64,000 bases of DNA from an uncultured Sunxiuqinia sp. (GCF_963678245.1 NZ_OY782770.1:1116001-1180000), one strand, 5' to 3'; counted from the first letter of the stretch, positions 17,582 to 25,438 are shown. The notes: generated by a model not told the origin, from the letters alone. Made by a program: numbers and translations.

Positions 17582-17713
17582 GTTGCTAACTTTTTGACTA
17601 TGAGCAGGCGGGCTTAAGAAGCACTTTCCTGTCAGCCGAGCCGAAAGTTAGTTAACAGTTTTATCGTTTCATTTTTCACTATCGCCCAGCTTGCTTATAG
17701 TTTTTGTTAGTGA
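17582..17713 (-). repeat. attC-like imperfect palindrome, site C
   Basis: The left arm TTGCTAACTTTTTGACTATG..CAGGCGGGC pairs with the right arm CGCCCAGCTTGCTTATAGTTTTTGTTAGTGAC. In the minus direction it starts 33 bp after the stop of the AraC-family gene, with proximal end CACTAACAAAAAC and distal end AAAGTTAGCAAC. It shares the GCGGG/CCCGC inner step with sites D, E and F. Confidence 0.75.
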
Positions 17714-17746
17714 CTGCCCTTTTCTGTCATTATACTTGGTCGTCTG

Positions 17747-18664
17747 TTAGTTAAAAGACTGTCTAAATTCCAAAGGTGAAAGATTGGTTTTTGTCTTAAA
17801 GAGTTTGCTGAATGATTGAGGGTGTTCAAAGCCTAATTCATAGGCAATTTCACTTACTGACAAGCCTGTAGTTGATAATCTTTCCTTTGCTTTTTGAATA
17901 AGTTTACTGTGAATGTGTTGTTGTGTCGTTTGTCCTGTCAATGTTTTGAGTAAACTACCTAAATAGTTAGGAGATACATTCAGTAAGCCTGCAATATATC
18001 GTGCAGTCGGCAAACCTTTGTTTATTAAATCGTCATTGTAAAAATACTCGTTAAGAACATTTTCCACTCGTTCAAGTATTTGATGACTACTTTTCTTTCG
18101 GGTTATGAATTGTCGCTGATAAAAACGTTCGCAATAATTAAGCAACAATTCTATTTGTGCAATGATAATGTTTTGACTGAACTTGTCTATATTAGAATGA
18201 TACTCCCTTTGGATATTCAAGAAAATGTCTGTAATAACGGTTTCTTCTTTTTCTGAGAGAAAAAGGGCTTCGTTTACAGCGTAGCCGAAAAAGTCGTATT
18301 GCTTAATATTCTTTGCCAAAGTTGTTTTCCAAATAAAATCGGGGTGAATAAGCAAAAGAAATCCTGTTGGCTTTACTTTTGGTTTTTCAACTGTGAGATG
18401 AACTAATTGTCCTGATGATACAAACGACAATAAGCCTTCATCAAAATCGTATTGCTGTTGTCCGTAATGAAATTTACCTTGTATGTTTCGTTTTAGCCCG
18501 ATTGTATAAAAATTTTGTGCCCAACTGATTTCCTTTTCTTCGGTCTGATATTCCACCAATCCATAATCCACCAAACTAACCAACGGGTGTTCGGGTTTTG
18601 GCAAACCACTAATTTTGTGAAACTCGCTGATGGTATTAAATGTATGTATGCTTTTGTTTTTCAT
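17747..18664 (-). CDS. AraC-family transcription regulator
   Basis: A 305-residue regulator. Residues about 30-130 are a cupin-like ligand-binding domain (YGQQQYDFDEGLLSF). The last 105 residues carry two helix-turn-helix motifs: GLPTARYIAGLLNVSPNYLG and LSVSEIAYELGFEHPQSFSK, followed by FKTKTNLSPLEFRQSF. It lies 62 bp downstream of an SDR gene on the same strand, so the SDR and its probable regulator are cotranscribed. Direct repeats upstream of the SDR gene (19629-19662) are good candidates for its operator. The 3' end abuts attC-like site C. A decayed copy of the same pair is at 0.3-1.6 kb. Confidence 0.9.
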   Translation of the reverse strand: MKNKSIHTFNTISEFHKISGLPKPEHPLVSLVDYGLVEYQTEEKEISWAQNFYTIGLKRNIQGKFHYGQQQYDFDEGLLSFVSSGQLVHLTVEKPKVKPTGFLLLIHPDFIWKTTLAKNIKQYDFFGYAVNEALFLSEKEETVITDIFLNIQREYHSNIDKFSQNIIIAQIELLLNYCERFYQRQFITRKKSSHQILERVENVLNEYFYNDDLINKGLPTARYIAGLLNVSPNYLGSLLKTLTGQTTQQHIHSKLIQKAKERLSTTGLSVSEIAYELGFEHPQSFSKLFKTKTNLSPLEFRQSFN

Positions 18665-18726
18665 TCCCTGTTCAAATTAAAAAAAAGATAGAACGATTCC
18701 TGTTCTATCTCTTTTTAGTTTAGAAT

Positions 18727-19563
18727 TTAAAAATTAGTTGATTTGCTCAACGTTTCATTAGCACTTAATTCATTTTGCAAAATGCCGATTTTGTTATTTG
18801 CCATTCCGAAAGCATCGCTACCCATAAAGAAGTGAAGTGGCGGATTTTCGCTTTCTGCTAATTGGATAAATGCAAGTGCCGCTTTTTCGGGGTCGCCAGG
18901 TTGATTACCGATAATTTGGGTGTCGTGAACTACTTCCAAATCTCTTGCTTCTTTGTATTCCGCAATCGGATTTTCGGCAAGACGAAGCGAACCTTGTAAC
19001 AAAAAGTTTGTTTTGAAATACCCGGGGTAAACAATCGTTGACTTGATACCCAAAGATGCAGCCTCTGCTGAAAATGCTTCAGTTAAACCCGCAACAGCAA
19101 ATTTTGTAGCGTTGTAAATCCCCCAACCAGGGAACGCACCCAAAAAACCTGCAATGGAAGAAATGTTGATGATGTGTCCCGATTTTTTGTTGCGTAAATG
19201 AGGCATTATATTTCTCATTACATTCAGCAAACCAAACACATTAGTGTCAAAGTTTTGACGAGCTTCTTTGTCGCTCAGTTCTTCCAAAGTGCCTAACTGT
19301 CCATAACCTGCATTGTTTACCACTACGTCAATAGTGCCGAATGTTTCCAATGTTTTGGCAATGGCATTTTGTACACTTGTTTCATCTGTTACATTTACTT
19401 CCAAAGGAAGAAAGTTTGCAGATGTTCCGACTTCTTTTTCCAAACTTTCAACAGTTCTGGAAGTTGCGACTACTTTGTAGCCTTCGTTTAACAGTCTTTT
19501 TACTAAGGATAATCCTAATCCTTTTGATGCTCCTGTTACGAGCCATACTTTTTTTGTGTCCAT
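18727..19563 (-). CDS. Short-chain dehydrogenase/reductase
   Basis: A 278-residue classical SDR. Motifs seen: TGASKGLGLSL (cofactor loop, residues 9-19), NNAGYG, HIINISSIAG with the catalytic Ser, and YNATK with Tyr and Lys. An Arg after the second strand (ATSRTVE) favours NADP(H). The C-terminal tail of about 50 residues (DPEKAALAFIQLAESENPP) resembles the oxidoreductases usually paired with AraC regulators in Bacteroidota. The substrate is unknown. It is first in a two-gene transcript with the AraC regulator and has its own promoter-like box and repeats upstream. The intact counterpart of the SDR pseudogene at 777-1562. Confidence 0.9.
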   Translation of the reverse strand: MDTKKVWLVTGASKGLGLSLVKRLLNEGYKVVATSRTVESLEKEVGTSANFLPLEVNVTDETSVQNAIAKTLETFGTIDVVVNNAGYGQLGTLEELSDKEARQNFDTNVFGLLNVMRNIMPHLRNKKSGHIINISSIAGFLGAFPGWGIYNATKFAVAGLTEAFSAEAASLGIKSTIVYPGYFKTNFLLQGSLRLAENPIAEYKEARDLEVVHDTQIIGNQPGDPEKAALAFIQLAESENPPLHFFMGSDAFGMANNKIGILQNELSANETLSKSTNF

Positions 19564-19599
19564 TTTTTTACATTTTTAATTAATAAATGACTGACACTG

Positions 19600-19662
19600 C
19601 AAAGATGGAAAGAGCATAAAGCGTGGAAGTAGTCAAAACAATGGTCGTTGTAGTCAAAACAA
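19600..19662 (-). promoter_or_regulatory. Promoter and direct-repeat operator of the SDR-AraC pair
   Basis: The minus strand has CATCTTTG (19600-19607), one base from TAnnTTTG, about 37 bp before the SDR start. Upstream are two exact 13-bp direct repeats, GTAGTCAAAACAA on the plus strand, at 19629-19641 and 19650-19662. Their spacing of 21 bp (two helical turns) on the same face matches tandem AraC-family half-sites, placed about 35-70 bp before the likely transcription start. Binding by the downstream AraC protein is inference. Confidence 0.6.
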
Positions 19663-19804
19663 CGATAAAGGGTTTCTAATCGTTATTTTTGAAAATTTTG
19701 AGTGGTAGGTGGGCTTTTCTGTCCGTTTTTTTCCGCCTGTTGATGTCTGCACGGTCGGTCAGGGTGTCTAGTCCTAGAATACGGCTACAGGTTAAACATT
19801 AATT

Positions 19805-20662
19805 TTAAGCTACATTTTTAAACACTGCGTTTGGTGTTTTATACCCTAAAGATAAATGAAGCCTTTTATTATTATATAGTTTAATAGCATTTTTTGTAGC
19901 ACGTTTTGCATGGCTGGTTGAAAAGAAGCACTGGTCGAGATAGAACTCATCTTTTAAAATACCGTTAACTCTTTCAGCAACTGCGTTTTCATAACAATGA
20001 TTTTCTTCTGTCATACTTATGTTTATTCCTTTTCTTTTTAACTCATTTACATACATATGGCTGCAATACTGCACCCCTCTGTCGGAGTGATGTATAAGTC
20101 CGGCCGCTGGTCTTGTATGCCACAGGGCCTTTTTGAGGGCCCGTAGGCATCCCGACAGCTCCAGGCTATCGCTGATGTCGTGTCCGATTATTTTCCGTGA
20201 ATACAAGTCTGTAATCAGCGCTAAATAACAAAAGCCTTTTACGGTTCTGATGTATGTAATATCAGAAACCCATACTTGGTTTGGTTTTGTGATTTCCAAC
20301 TCCTTGATAAGATTGTTGTATTTATGGAAATGGTGATATGAATTGGTTGTTTTAGCATACGCCCTTTTCCGTTTCACCAGCATATTATTCGCTCTGAGTA
20401 TATTAAACAGAGAGTCCCTGCCAAGTTTAATCTGTTTGGCCTCAAAAGAGGGTTGTAGTGTTTCGTGTAGCTTACGTACGCCCACTCTGGGTTGCTCTTT
20501 GCGTTCTTCCTTTACAAGCTGTATTACTTGCGATTCAAGCGACTTGCAACGTTCCCAACGCTTAATGTATTTATAGAATGCATCGCGTTTTAGGTGGAAT
20601 AGGGCACATACCTCCGACATGCTTGCTATACCCGTTTGTTTTGTTTTTGAGGAAGCTTTCAT
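19805..20662 (-). CDS. IS3-family transposase OrfB, copy 1
   Basis: A 285-residue DDE transposase. The N-terminal about 115 residues carry a helical HTH_21-type region (REERKEQPRVGVRKL in type). The rve catalytic core begins at NQVWVSDITYI (first Asp) and continues with IHHSDRGVQY (second Asp) and ENAVAERVNGILKDE (Glu). The end, HLSLGYKTPNAVF, is the usual IS3 C-terminus. It starts in an ATG that shares one base with the orfA stop (TGATG), and the preceding run of nine A in orfA could allow a -1 shift to make the OrfAB fusion. Intact, so the element may be active. Confidence 0.95.
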   Translation of the reverse strand: MKASSKTKQTGIASMSEVCALFHLKRDAFYKYIKRWERCKSLESQVIQLVKEERKEQPRVGVRKLHETLQPSFEAKQIKLGRDSLFNILRANNMLVKRKRAYAKTTNSYHHFHKYNNLIKELEITKPNQVWVSDITYIRTVKGFCYLALITDLYSRKIIGHDISDSLELSGCLRALKKALWHTRPAAGLIHHSDRGVQYCSHMYVNELKRKGINISMTEENHCYENAVAERVNGILKDEFYLDQCFFSTSHAKRATKNAIKLYNNKRLHLSLGYKTPNAVFKNVA

Positions 20663-21033
20663 CAGGGCTTGATGTTTAAGTTTTTTTTTAGTTCCTCAAC
20701 ACTTTTGTAGCCTAAGTTTTCGGCAGCCACTTCCAAATAAGAATCTTGTACGAGCTTGTCTAAATCCTTTTTAATCAAGAGTTTTTTTAGCTGCTCGATT
20801 TCTTTTTGAAGTTCTTTTAAGCGGCTGATTTCATCTTTTGTTTGTACCATAATACGCGTATTCATTAAATCTTTGCGGTCATACTTTCGTATCCATTCAT
20901 TGATTGTACTTGACTGTATCCCGTAAATCCGGGATAATTGTCTTTTTGAGTATTTACCCGTGCTAAGTTCGGCTAAAATTTTGAGTTTAAAACTCTCGCT
21001 GTAACGCCGTGTTACTCCATCATTTTTATACAT
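20662..21033 (-). CDS. IS3-family transposase OrfA, copy 1
   Basis: A 123-residue helix-turn-helix protein: RYSESFKLKILAELSTGKYS followed by the recognition helix region (LSRIYGIQSSTINEWIRKY), then a leucine-zipper-like coiled coil (ISRLKELQKEIEQLKKLLIK). It binds the terminal repeats in IS3 elements. Near the end the minus strand has nine consecutive A (20681-20689); a -1 slip there leads directly into the orfB frame, which is open upstream of its own ATG. Intact. Confidence 0.93.
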   Translation of the reverse strand: MYKNDGVTRRYSESFKLKILAELSTGKYSKRQLSRIYGIQSSTINEWIRKYDRKDLMNTRIMVQTKDEISRLKELQKEIEQLKKLLIKKDLDKLVQDSYLEVAAENLGYKSVEELKKNLNIKP

Positions 21034-21075
21034 ATCTACTTTTTTAGTGTAGACATATTTTAGGACGACACAGGG

Positions 21076-21213
21076 TTGCCACTAACGGAAAATTGTATGA
21101 GTAGTAGCAGATTGCGGGGCACTTAACTGTCAAACAAGTAAAATGCCAATGCGGGATACTTGCCTAAACTTTAAGCACTTAACCCGCTATTACTTATACA
21201 AAATGTTAGCAAC
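21076..21213 (-). repeat. attC-like imperfect palindrome, site D
   Basis: The left arm (from TTGCCACTAACGG through TTGTATGAGTAG to ATTGCGGGG) pairs with the right arm AACCCGC..TATTACTTATACAAAATGTTAGCAAC. In the minus direction it follows the stop of the secreted-protein gene (21251) by 37 bp; proximal end TTGCTAACATTTTG, distal end CCGTTAGTGGCAA. IS copy 1 sits 3 bp beyond the distal end. Confidence 0.8.
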
Positions 21214-21250
21214 TGGGCTTTATTATTATTCTATTTAAAACCCAATTTAC

Positions 21251-21679
21251 TTATTGGTTCACTTTTGAAATAATTGTAACATTATAACAATAACCAAAAT
21301 CTTCGTAAAAGGATTGTAAAGAATACTTTCCCGTTTTATTGCACAAAAACTCAAAACTTGATATTTCACCCACTTTTACTTCGATAACTTTTACTAATTG
21401 ATTGTTCTCTTTAAATGTCAGCTTTTCTTTAAGAATCCCAGCTGACTTTTTTGAGTTTCCACAAGTAAAACGATATAAAACATCTTTATTCAGAGTCAAA
21501 GAACACGAGCCTGTATGAGCTTTATCCTCTTTTTTTGAGCCGCCACATGCACTTATTTCTGTTGCATCATCACCAATTTTTAATTTAACTTCGTCATAAA
21601 GTCGTTCATCTATCGGATTTTGTGCATACAAAAAAACAGAGCAGACTATAAAGCTAATTGAAATTATTATTTTTTTCAT
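21251..21679 (-). CDS. Secreted cysteine-containing protein, unknown
   Basis: A 142-residue protein with a clean Sec signal peptide (MKKIIISISFIVCSVFLYAQ). The mature part has five Cys (within ISACGGSKK, TGSCSLT, FTCGNSKK, FLCNKTG and YCYNVT), which could make two disulfides. It is predicted beta-rich. I do not recognise the family. It lies 68 bp downstream of the FecR-like gene on the same strand and ends next to attC-like site D, so the sigma factor, anti-sigma factor and this protein look like one cassette. It could be the output or the signal-sensing partner of that system; that is inference. Confidence 0.65.
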   Translation of the reverse strand: MKKIIISISFIVCSVFLYAQNPIDERLYDEVKLKIGDDATEISACGGSKKEDKAHTGSCSLTLNKDVLYRFTCGNSKKSAGILKEKLTFKENNQLVKVIEVKVGEISSFEFLCNKTGKYSLQSFYEDFGYCYNVTIISKVNQ

Positions 21680-21747
21680 TGTATTAATTTTTAAAAGTTA
21701 AAAACTGACTTTATAAAATGTATCGATACTATTTTCTATAGCTTAAT

Positions 21748-22596
21748 TTATGAGCATCCAGCCCCTTTAATGAAAACCTGTTGCTCATTTACAATTAATT
21801 TGAAATTTAAAGACTTTGATAATTCTTTTAATATTTCACTAGTTGAAAGGGTATGAAAGTTTTCATTTACTCGACAATACCTTAGTTCGTTTGTTGATAG
21901 AGTTATCTCAATATTGTTTAGTTCCTCCAGCTTGTCTACAACAAAGTAAAACGGAGTGTTTTCAAAATGTAACTCTTCAGTTTTCCATGCAAGATAATTT
22001 AGGTCTTCAACTGGTCTTTGTACGATAGCTATTTCTGGCAAAATACTAGCTTCAAACCCATTGGATACAGATGTTTTTATGCTAATATCGGATTTCCATA
22101 AAATATCAACAACACCCATCGAAACGGTTAAAAGGGCATTTTTTGATTGTTTTCTTGCTTTTATATTGAAGTCTGATTGTTCTGCGAAAAAGACTCCATG
22201 AGGTGTTTGTATTTTGTATTGATTTTTGCCTTTTAATTCAAAATAAGCTTCACCGTTTATTTTTATCTTTCGTCCACTAATTTTAACATGCGTATTAATA
22301 TTCATATAGATTTTGCTTCCATCACTTAATAGGATGTCTTTTTTCTGGTCTAATGCGCTAATATTAAGATTGTTTTGTCCTGATTTATTTGAAATAACAA
22401 TCCCCATAGAAACAATTACAAGAATTACTGCGGCTGCAACCGACAACTTGATGTACCTAAAAGTGTGTTTTCTGTTCGAATATTTCCTTTGGTAATCTTC
22501 CCATCCCTTATTTACTTTCCAATGAATCTTTTCAGGGAAATTATCCATATTGGCTAACTTATTCCTAATTTCAATATCATTTTTATCTAAGTTCAT
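21748..22596 (-). CDS. FecR-family anti-sigma factor with DUF4974
   Basis: A 282-residue inner-membrane protein. The N-terminal about 45 residues are cytoplasmic and charged; one membrane segment follows at about 48-68 (LSVAAAVILVIVSMGIVI). The periplasmic FecR domain is seen in ILLSDGSKIYMNINT and INGEAYFELKG. The last about 70 residues are a DUF4974-like secretin/TonB-short domain (FENTPFYFVVDKLEELNNIE, EILKELSKSLNFKLI). Its first 14 bases overlap the end of the ECF sigma gene, giving translational coupling. In Bacteroidota such pairs usually neighbour a TonB receptor (SusC); here none is present. Confidence 0.9.
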   Translation of the reverse strand: MNLDKNDIEIRNKLANMDNFPEKIHWKVNKGWEDYQRKYSNRKHTFRYIKLSVAAAVILVIVSMGIVISNKSGQNNLNISALDQKKDILLSDGSKIYMNINTHVKISGRKIKINGEAYFELKGKNQYKIQTPHGVFFAEQSDFNIKARKQSKNALLTVSMGVVDILWKSDISIKTSVSNGFEASILPEIAIVQRPVEDLNYLAWKTEELHFENTPFYFVVDKLEELNNIEITLSTNELRYCRVNENFHTLSTSEILKELSKSLNFKLIVNEQQVFIKGAGCS

Positions 22597-23122
22597 GATT
22601 GTACGTAATTTTAATGATTTCTTGAAGTTTTAATCTTGCCCTTAATACATAAGACCTCGAAGTACTTTCAGAGATATACATCATTTCTGATATTTCTTGA
22701 TGGTTATAGCCCTCTACCACAAATAAATTAAATGCAATTCGATATTTTGATGGTAGTTTTGTGATTAAATTGAATAACTCCTCTGCTTCTAAATTAATGA
22801 CAGAATTGACAGTTATATGCTTAGTTTCATTTTCATTAAGTTCAACAAATGTTAGCTCCTTTCTTTTTCTTAGTAATTGTAAGCTTTCATTAATCATTAT
22901 TCTTTTTATCCATGATAATAATTCATTTAATCCACCTTCCTTGAATTTATCCAACTGACTAAAAGCTTTATAGAATCCATCATTTAGAACCTCTGCTGTA
23001 TCTTCTTCATTATTTAAATATCGATAAATTGTCAGGAACATTGATTTTGCATATGTCTTATAAAAGTACTCTTGTACCTTGTAGTCCTTTTTTCTTAGCT
23101 TATTTATGATGTCTTGTTCCAA
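22583..23122 (-). CDS. ECF RNA polymerase sigma factor
   Basis: A 179-residue sigma-70 family protein of ECF type. Region 2 is seen in YKTYAKSMFLTIYRYLNNEEDTAEVLNDGFYKAF split over residues about 20-60, and region 4 in LPSKYRIAFNLFVVEGYNHQ and the helix-turn-helix EISEMMYISESTSRSYVLRA. No extra domain. It is cotranscribed with the overlapping FecR-like anti-sigma gene and a secreted protein gene. The three-gene unit is bounded by attC-like sites D and E. Its target promoters cannot be identified from this window. Confidence 0.93.
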   Translation of the reverse strand: MEQDIINKLRKKDYKVQEYFYKTYAKSMFLTIYRYLNNEEDTAEVLNDGFYKAFSQLDKFKEGGLNELLSWIKRIMINESLQLLRKRKELTFVELNENETKHITVNSVINLEAEELFNLITKLPSKYRIAFNLFVVEGYNHQEISEMMYISESTSRSYVLRARLKLQEIIKITYNHELR

Positions 23123-23254
23123 TTTTTACCAAATCTTAAATATTTGACTTCTTACTTTTATAAATGCAGAATATTGCTCTTTCGTTGCAAGAATGTCAAA
23201 AATTTTCTCAATTAAAATATTTTAATAGGATTGTGCAGTGTTATTTTAGCCTTG

Positions 23255-23389
23255 TTGCTAACGGTCACTTGTATGTGGTCGGGCGGGATTTCTGGAAGAA
23301 ATCGTGTCAGACCCGCAGGAGGTGGCAACACTGGTTTGACTTGTCAAACCGAGATGAAACCCGCCTGCCATATTACAATTTGTTAGCGA
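23255..23389 (-). repeat. attC-like imperfect palindrome with branch hairpins, site E
   Basis: The outer arms TTGCTAACGG..TTGTATGTGGTCGGGCGGG and CCCGCCTGCCATATTACAA..TTGTTAGCGA pair over about 25 bp. Inside are two more perfect hairpins: GATTTCTGGAAGAAATC (23287-23303) and GGTTTGACTTGTCAAACC (23333-23350). The stop of the preceding minus-strand gene (IANKL at its end) lies inside the proximal arm. The distal end reads CCGTTAGCAACAA. The best-formed member of the family. Confidence 0.85.
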
Positions 23390-23966
23390 TTGTTTTTTTG
23401 TCATTTTTTAAATCCAGATTATTCAACATAGGTGTTATAATAGTTCCCAAAACAACAAGTATTCCTATCATACCAAGCATTCGGTAATAAAACTCATTCT
23501 CGCTAAATTCATTTATTGTCGAATAAATTAGCATTAGGCAAATAACAGAAATAAGGGAAATTGTCACAGTCATTAATAGTTTTACTTTTTCGATGTTTGT
23601 TTTTATTTGCAGCAATAATGACGCATGAGCAGTTCCAACGGTCAGGATTATTAAAATGGCTATTGTTTTCCATAAATTTTCAAAGTCGAAGATTTCCCAG
23701 ATAGCCATAATTGTCGATATAAAACCAATGATTGAAATGAGTATTCCGTAAATAGAAAAAGCTTTTAAGTCTTTGCGATTATAAATTATAGAACTGCAAA
23801 GCCCTGTTAGGCTATATCCGCCAATTGATAATGTTGTCAGAAGAAGTTGAATTTCGATTTCTCCGAAGTCTCCAAATAGAAAAATAATAATTCCAATCAA
23901 AGCACTGATTGAAAGAGCTACAATCAAAGTAATAATGAAGTATTTTTTATAATTCAAATTTTCCAT
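23373..23966 (-). CDS. Unknown multi-spanning membrane protein
   Basis: A 197-residue hydrophobic protein with six probable membrane segments: about 12-33, 40-60, 76-96, 103-123, 132-152 and 163-183, with short connecting loops and no recognisable catalytic motif. I do not recognise a family. The last codons (IANKL) and the stop are encoded inside the arm of attC-like site E, a typical relation of a cassette gene to its recombination site. Upstream, IS copy 2 inserted 15 bp in front of the start codon and separates the gene from any former promoter, so expression may now depend on the IS. Confidence 0.6.
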   Translation of the reverse strand: MENLNYKKYFIITLIVALSISALIGIIIFLFGDFGEIEIQLLLTTLSIGGYSLTGLCSSIIYNRKDLKAFSIYGILISIIGFISTIMAIWEIFDFENLWKTIAILIILTVGTAHASLLLQIKTNIEKVKLLMTVTISLISVICLMLIYSTINEFSENEFYYRMLGMIGILVVLGTIITPMLNNLDLKNDKKTIANKL

Positions 23967-24021
23967 TCTTTGTTTTCAAAATGTCTAGTCCTAGAATACG
24001 GCTACAGGTTAAACATTAATT

Positions 24022-24879
24022 TTAAGCTACATTTTTAAACACTGCGTTTGGTGTTTTATACCCTAAAGATAAATGAAGCCTTTTATTATTATATAGTTTA
24101 ATAGCATTTTTTGTAGCACGTTTTGCATGGCTGGTTGAAAAGAAGCACTGGTCGAGATAGAACTCATCTTTTAAAATACCGTTAACTCTTTCAGCAACTG
24201 CGTTTTCATAACAATGATTTTCTTCTGTCATACTTATGTTTATTCCTTTTCTTTTTAACTCATTTACATACATATGGCTGCAATACTGCACCCCTCTGTC
24301 GGAGTGATGTATAAGTCCGGCCGCTGGTCTTGTATGCCACAGGGCCTTTTTGAGGGCCCGTAGGCATCCCGACAGCTCCAGGCTATCGCTGATGTCGTGT
24401 CCGATTATTTTCCGTGAATACAAGTCTGTAATCAGCGCTAAATAACAAAAGCCTTTTACGGTTCTGATGTATGTAATATCAGAAACCCATACTTGGTTTG
24501 GTTTTGTGATTTCCAACTCCTTGATAAGATTGTTGTATTTATGGAAATGGTGATATGAATTGGTTGTTTTAGCATACGCCCTTTTCCGTTTCACCAGCAT
24601 ATTATTCGCTCTGAGTATATTAAACAGAGAGTCCCTGCCAAGTTTAATCTGTTTGGCCTCAAAAGAGGGTTGTAGTGTTTCGTGTAGCTTACGTACGCCC
24701 ACTCTGGGTTGCTCTTTGCGTTCTTCCTTTACAAGCTGTATTACTTGCGATTCAAGCGACTTGCAACGTTCCCAACGCTTAATGTATTTATAGAATGCAT
24801 CGCGTTTTAGGTGGAATAGGGCACATACCTCCGACATGCTTGCTATACCCGTTTGTTTTGTTTTTGAGGAAGCTTTCAT
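24022..24879 (-). CDS. IS3-family transposase OrfB, copy 2
   Basis: Residue-for-residue the same 285-residue DDE transposase as in copy 1 (motifs VWVSDITYI, IHHSDRGVQY, ENAVAERVNGI). Intact. Complete identity of both copies indicates recent transposition. Confidence 0.95.
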   Translation of the reverse strand: MKASSKTKQTGIASMSEVCALFHLKRDAFYKYIKRWERCKSLESQVIQLVKEERKEQPRVGVRKLHETLQPSFEAKQIKLGRDSLFNILRANNMLVKRKRAYAKTTNSYHHFHKYNNLIKELEITKPNQVWVSDITYIRTVKGFCYLALITDLYSRKIIGHDISDSLELSGCLRALKKALWHTRPAAGLIHHSDRGVQYCSHMYVNELKRKGINISMTEENHCYENAVAERVNGILKDEFYLDQCFFSTSHAKRATKNAIKLYNNKRLHLSLGYKTPNAVFKNVA

Positions 24880-25250
24880 CAGGGCTTGATGTTTAAGTTT
24901 TTTTTTAGTTCCTCAACACTTTTGTAGCCTAAGTTTTCGGCAGCCACTTCCAAATAAGAATCTTGTACGAGCTTGTCTAAATCCTTTTTAATCAAGAGTT
25001 TTTTTAGCTGCTCGATTTCTTTTTGAAGTTCTTTTAAGCGGCTGATTTCATCTTTTGTTTGTACCATAATACGCGTATTCATTAAATCTTTGCGGTCATA
25101 CTTTCGTATCCATTCATTGATTGTACTTGACTGTATCCCGTAAATCCGGGATAATTGTCTTTTTGAGTATTTACCCGTGCTAAGTTCGGCTAAAATTTTG
25201 AGTTTAAAACTCTCGCTGTAACGCCGTGTTACTCCATCATTTTTATACAT
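24879..25250 (-). CDS. IS3-family transposase OrfA, copy 2
   Basis: The same 123-residue helix-turn-helix and leucine-zipper protein as in copy 1, with the same run of nine A (minus strand, 24898-24906) before its end. Intact. Confidence 0.93.
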   Translation of the reverse strand: MYKNDGVTRRYSESFKLKILAELSTGKYSKRQLSRIYGIQSSTINEWIRKYDRKDLMNTRIMVQTKDEISRLKELQKEIEQLKKLLIKKDLDKLVQDSYLEVAAENLGYKSVEELKKNLNIKP

Positions 25251-25295
25251 ATCTACTTTTTTAGTGTAGACATATTTTAGGACGACACAAACTGA

Positions 25296-25430
25296 ACGCT
25301 AACGGTTGATGGTATGGTGTCGTGCGGGAGTTCGAAGCTACTTTCTTATCAGTTTACACTGACCTTTTTTACAAGCTATAAACACTCGTAAACCACTGAA
25401 ACCCGCATGCACTATACCATGTGTTGGCAA
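25296..25430 (-). repeat. attC-like imperfect palindrome, site F
   Basis: The left arm ACGCTAACGG..TGGTATGGTGTCGTGCGGG pairs with CCCGCATGCACTATACCA..TGTTGGCAA. In the minus direction it starts 8 bp after the stop of the unknown gene at 25439; proximal end TTGCCAACACATGG, distal end ACCGTTAGCGTT. Its arm sequence differs from sites D and E but the pairing is kept. Confidence 0.82.
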
Positions 25431-25438
25431 ATCGTGCT

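Larger units (their letters stand above)
19765..21072 (-). mobile_element. IS3-family insertion sequence, copy 1
   Basis: A 1308-bp element with imperfect terminal inverted repeats of about 25 bp that begin TGT and end ACA. The left end reads TGTCTAGTCCTAGAATACGG; the right end, reverse-complemented, reads TGTGTCGTCCTAAAATATGT. The element is flanked by a 3-bp direct duplication, GGG (19762-19764 and 21073-21075), as expected for IS3-family insertion. It carries orfA and orfB. A second copy with identical encoded proteins is at 23982-25289, 4217 bp away, in the same orientation. The right end lies 3 bp from attC-like site D. Confidence 0.93.
23982..25289 (-). mobile_element. IS3-family insertion sequence, copy 2
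   Basis: The same 1308-bp element as at 19765-21072, offset by 4217 bp, same orientation; both encoded proteins are identical. The flanks are AAA on the left and AAC on the right, so the 3-bp target duplication is imperfect, unlike copy 1. It lies between the start codon of the membrane protein gene (23966) and attC-like site F, whose end is 6 bp away. The two copies bracket the ECF sigma cassette, and recombination between them would delete it. Confidence 0.93.

Noticed and set aside
23164-23487. Plus-strand protein of 107 residues
   Set aside because: It runs straight through palindrome E and the antisense of two real genes; the apparent frame is a by-product of the inverted repeat.
19765-25289. 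Composite transposon formed by the two IS copies
   Set aside because: Copy 1 has its own GGG/GGG target duplication, which shows it inserted alone, and copy 2 has AAA/AAC of its own. The outer flanks do not match (GGG versus AAC).
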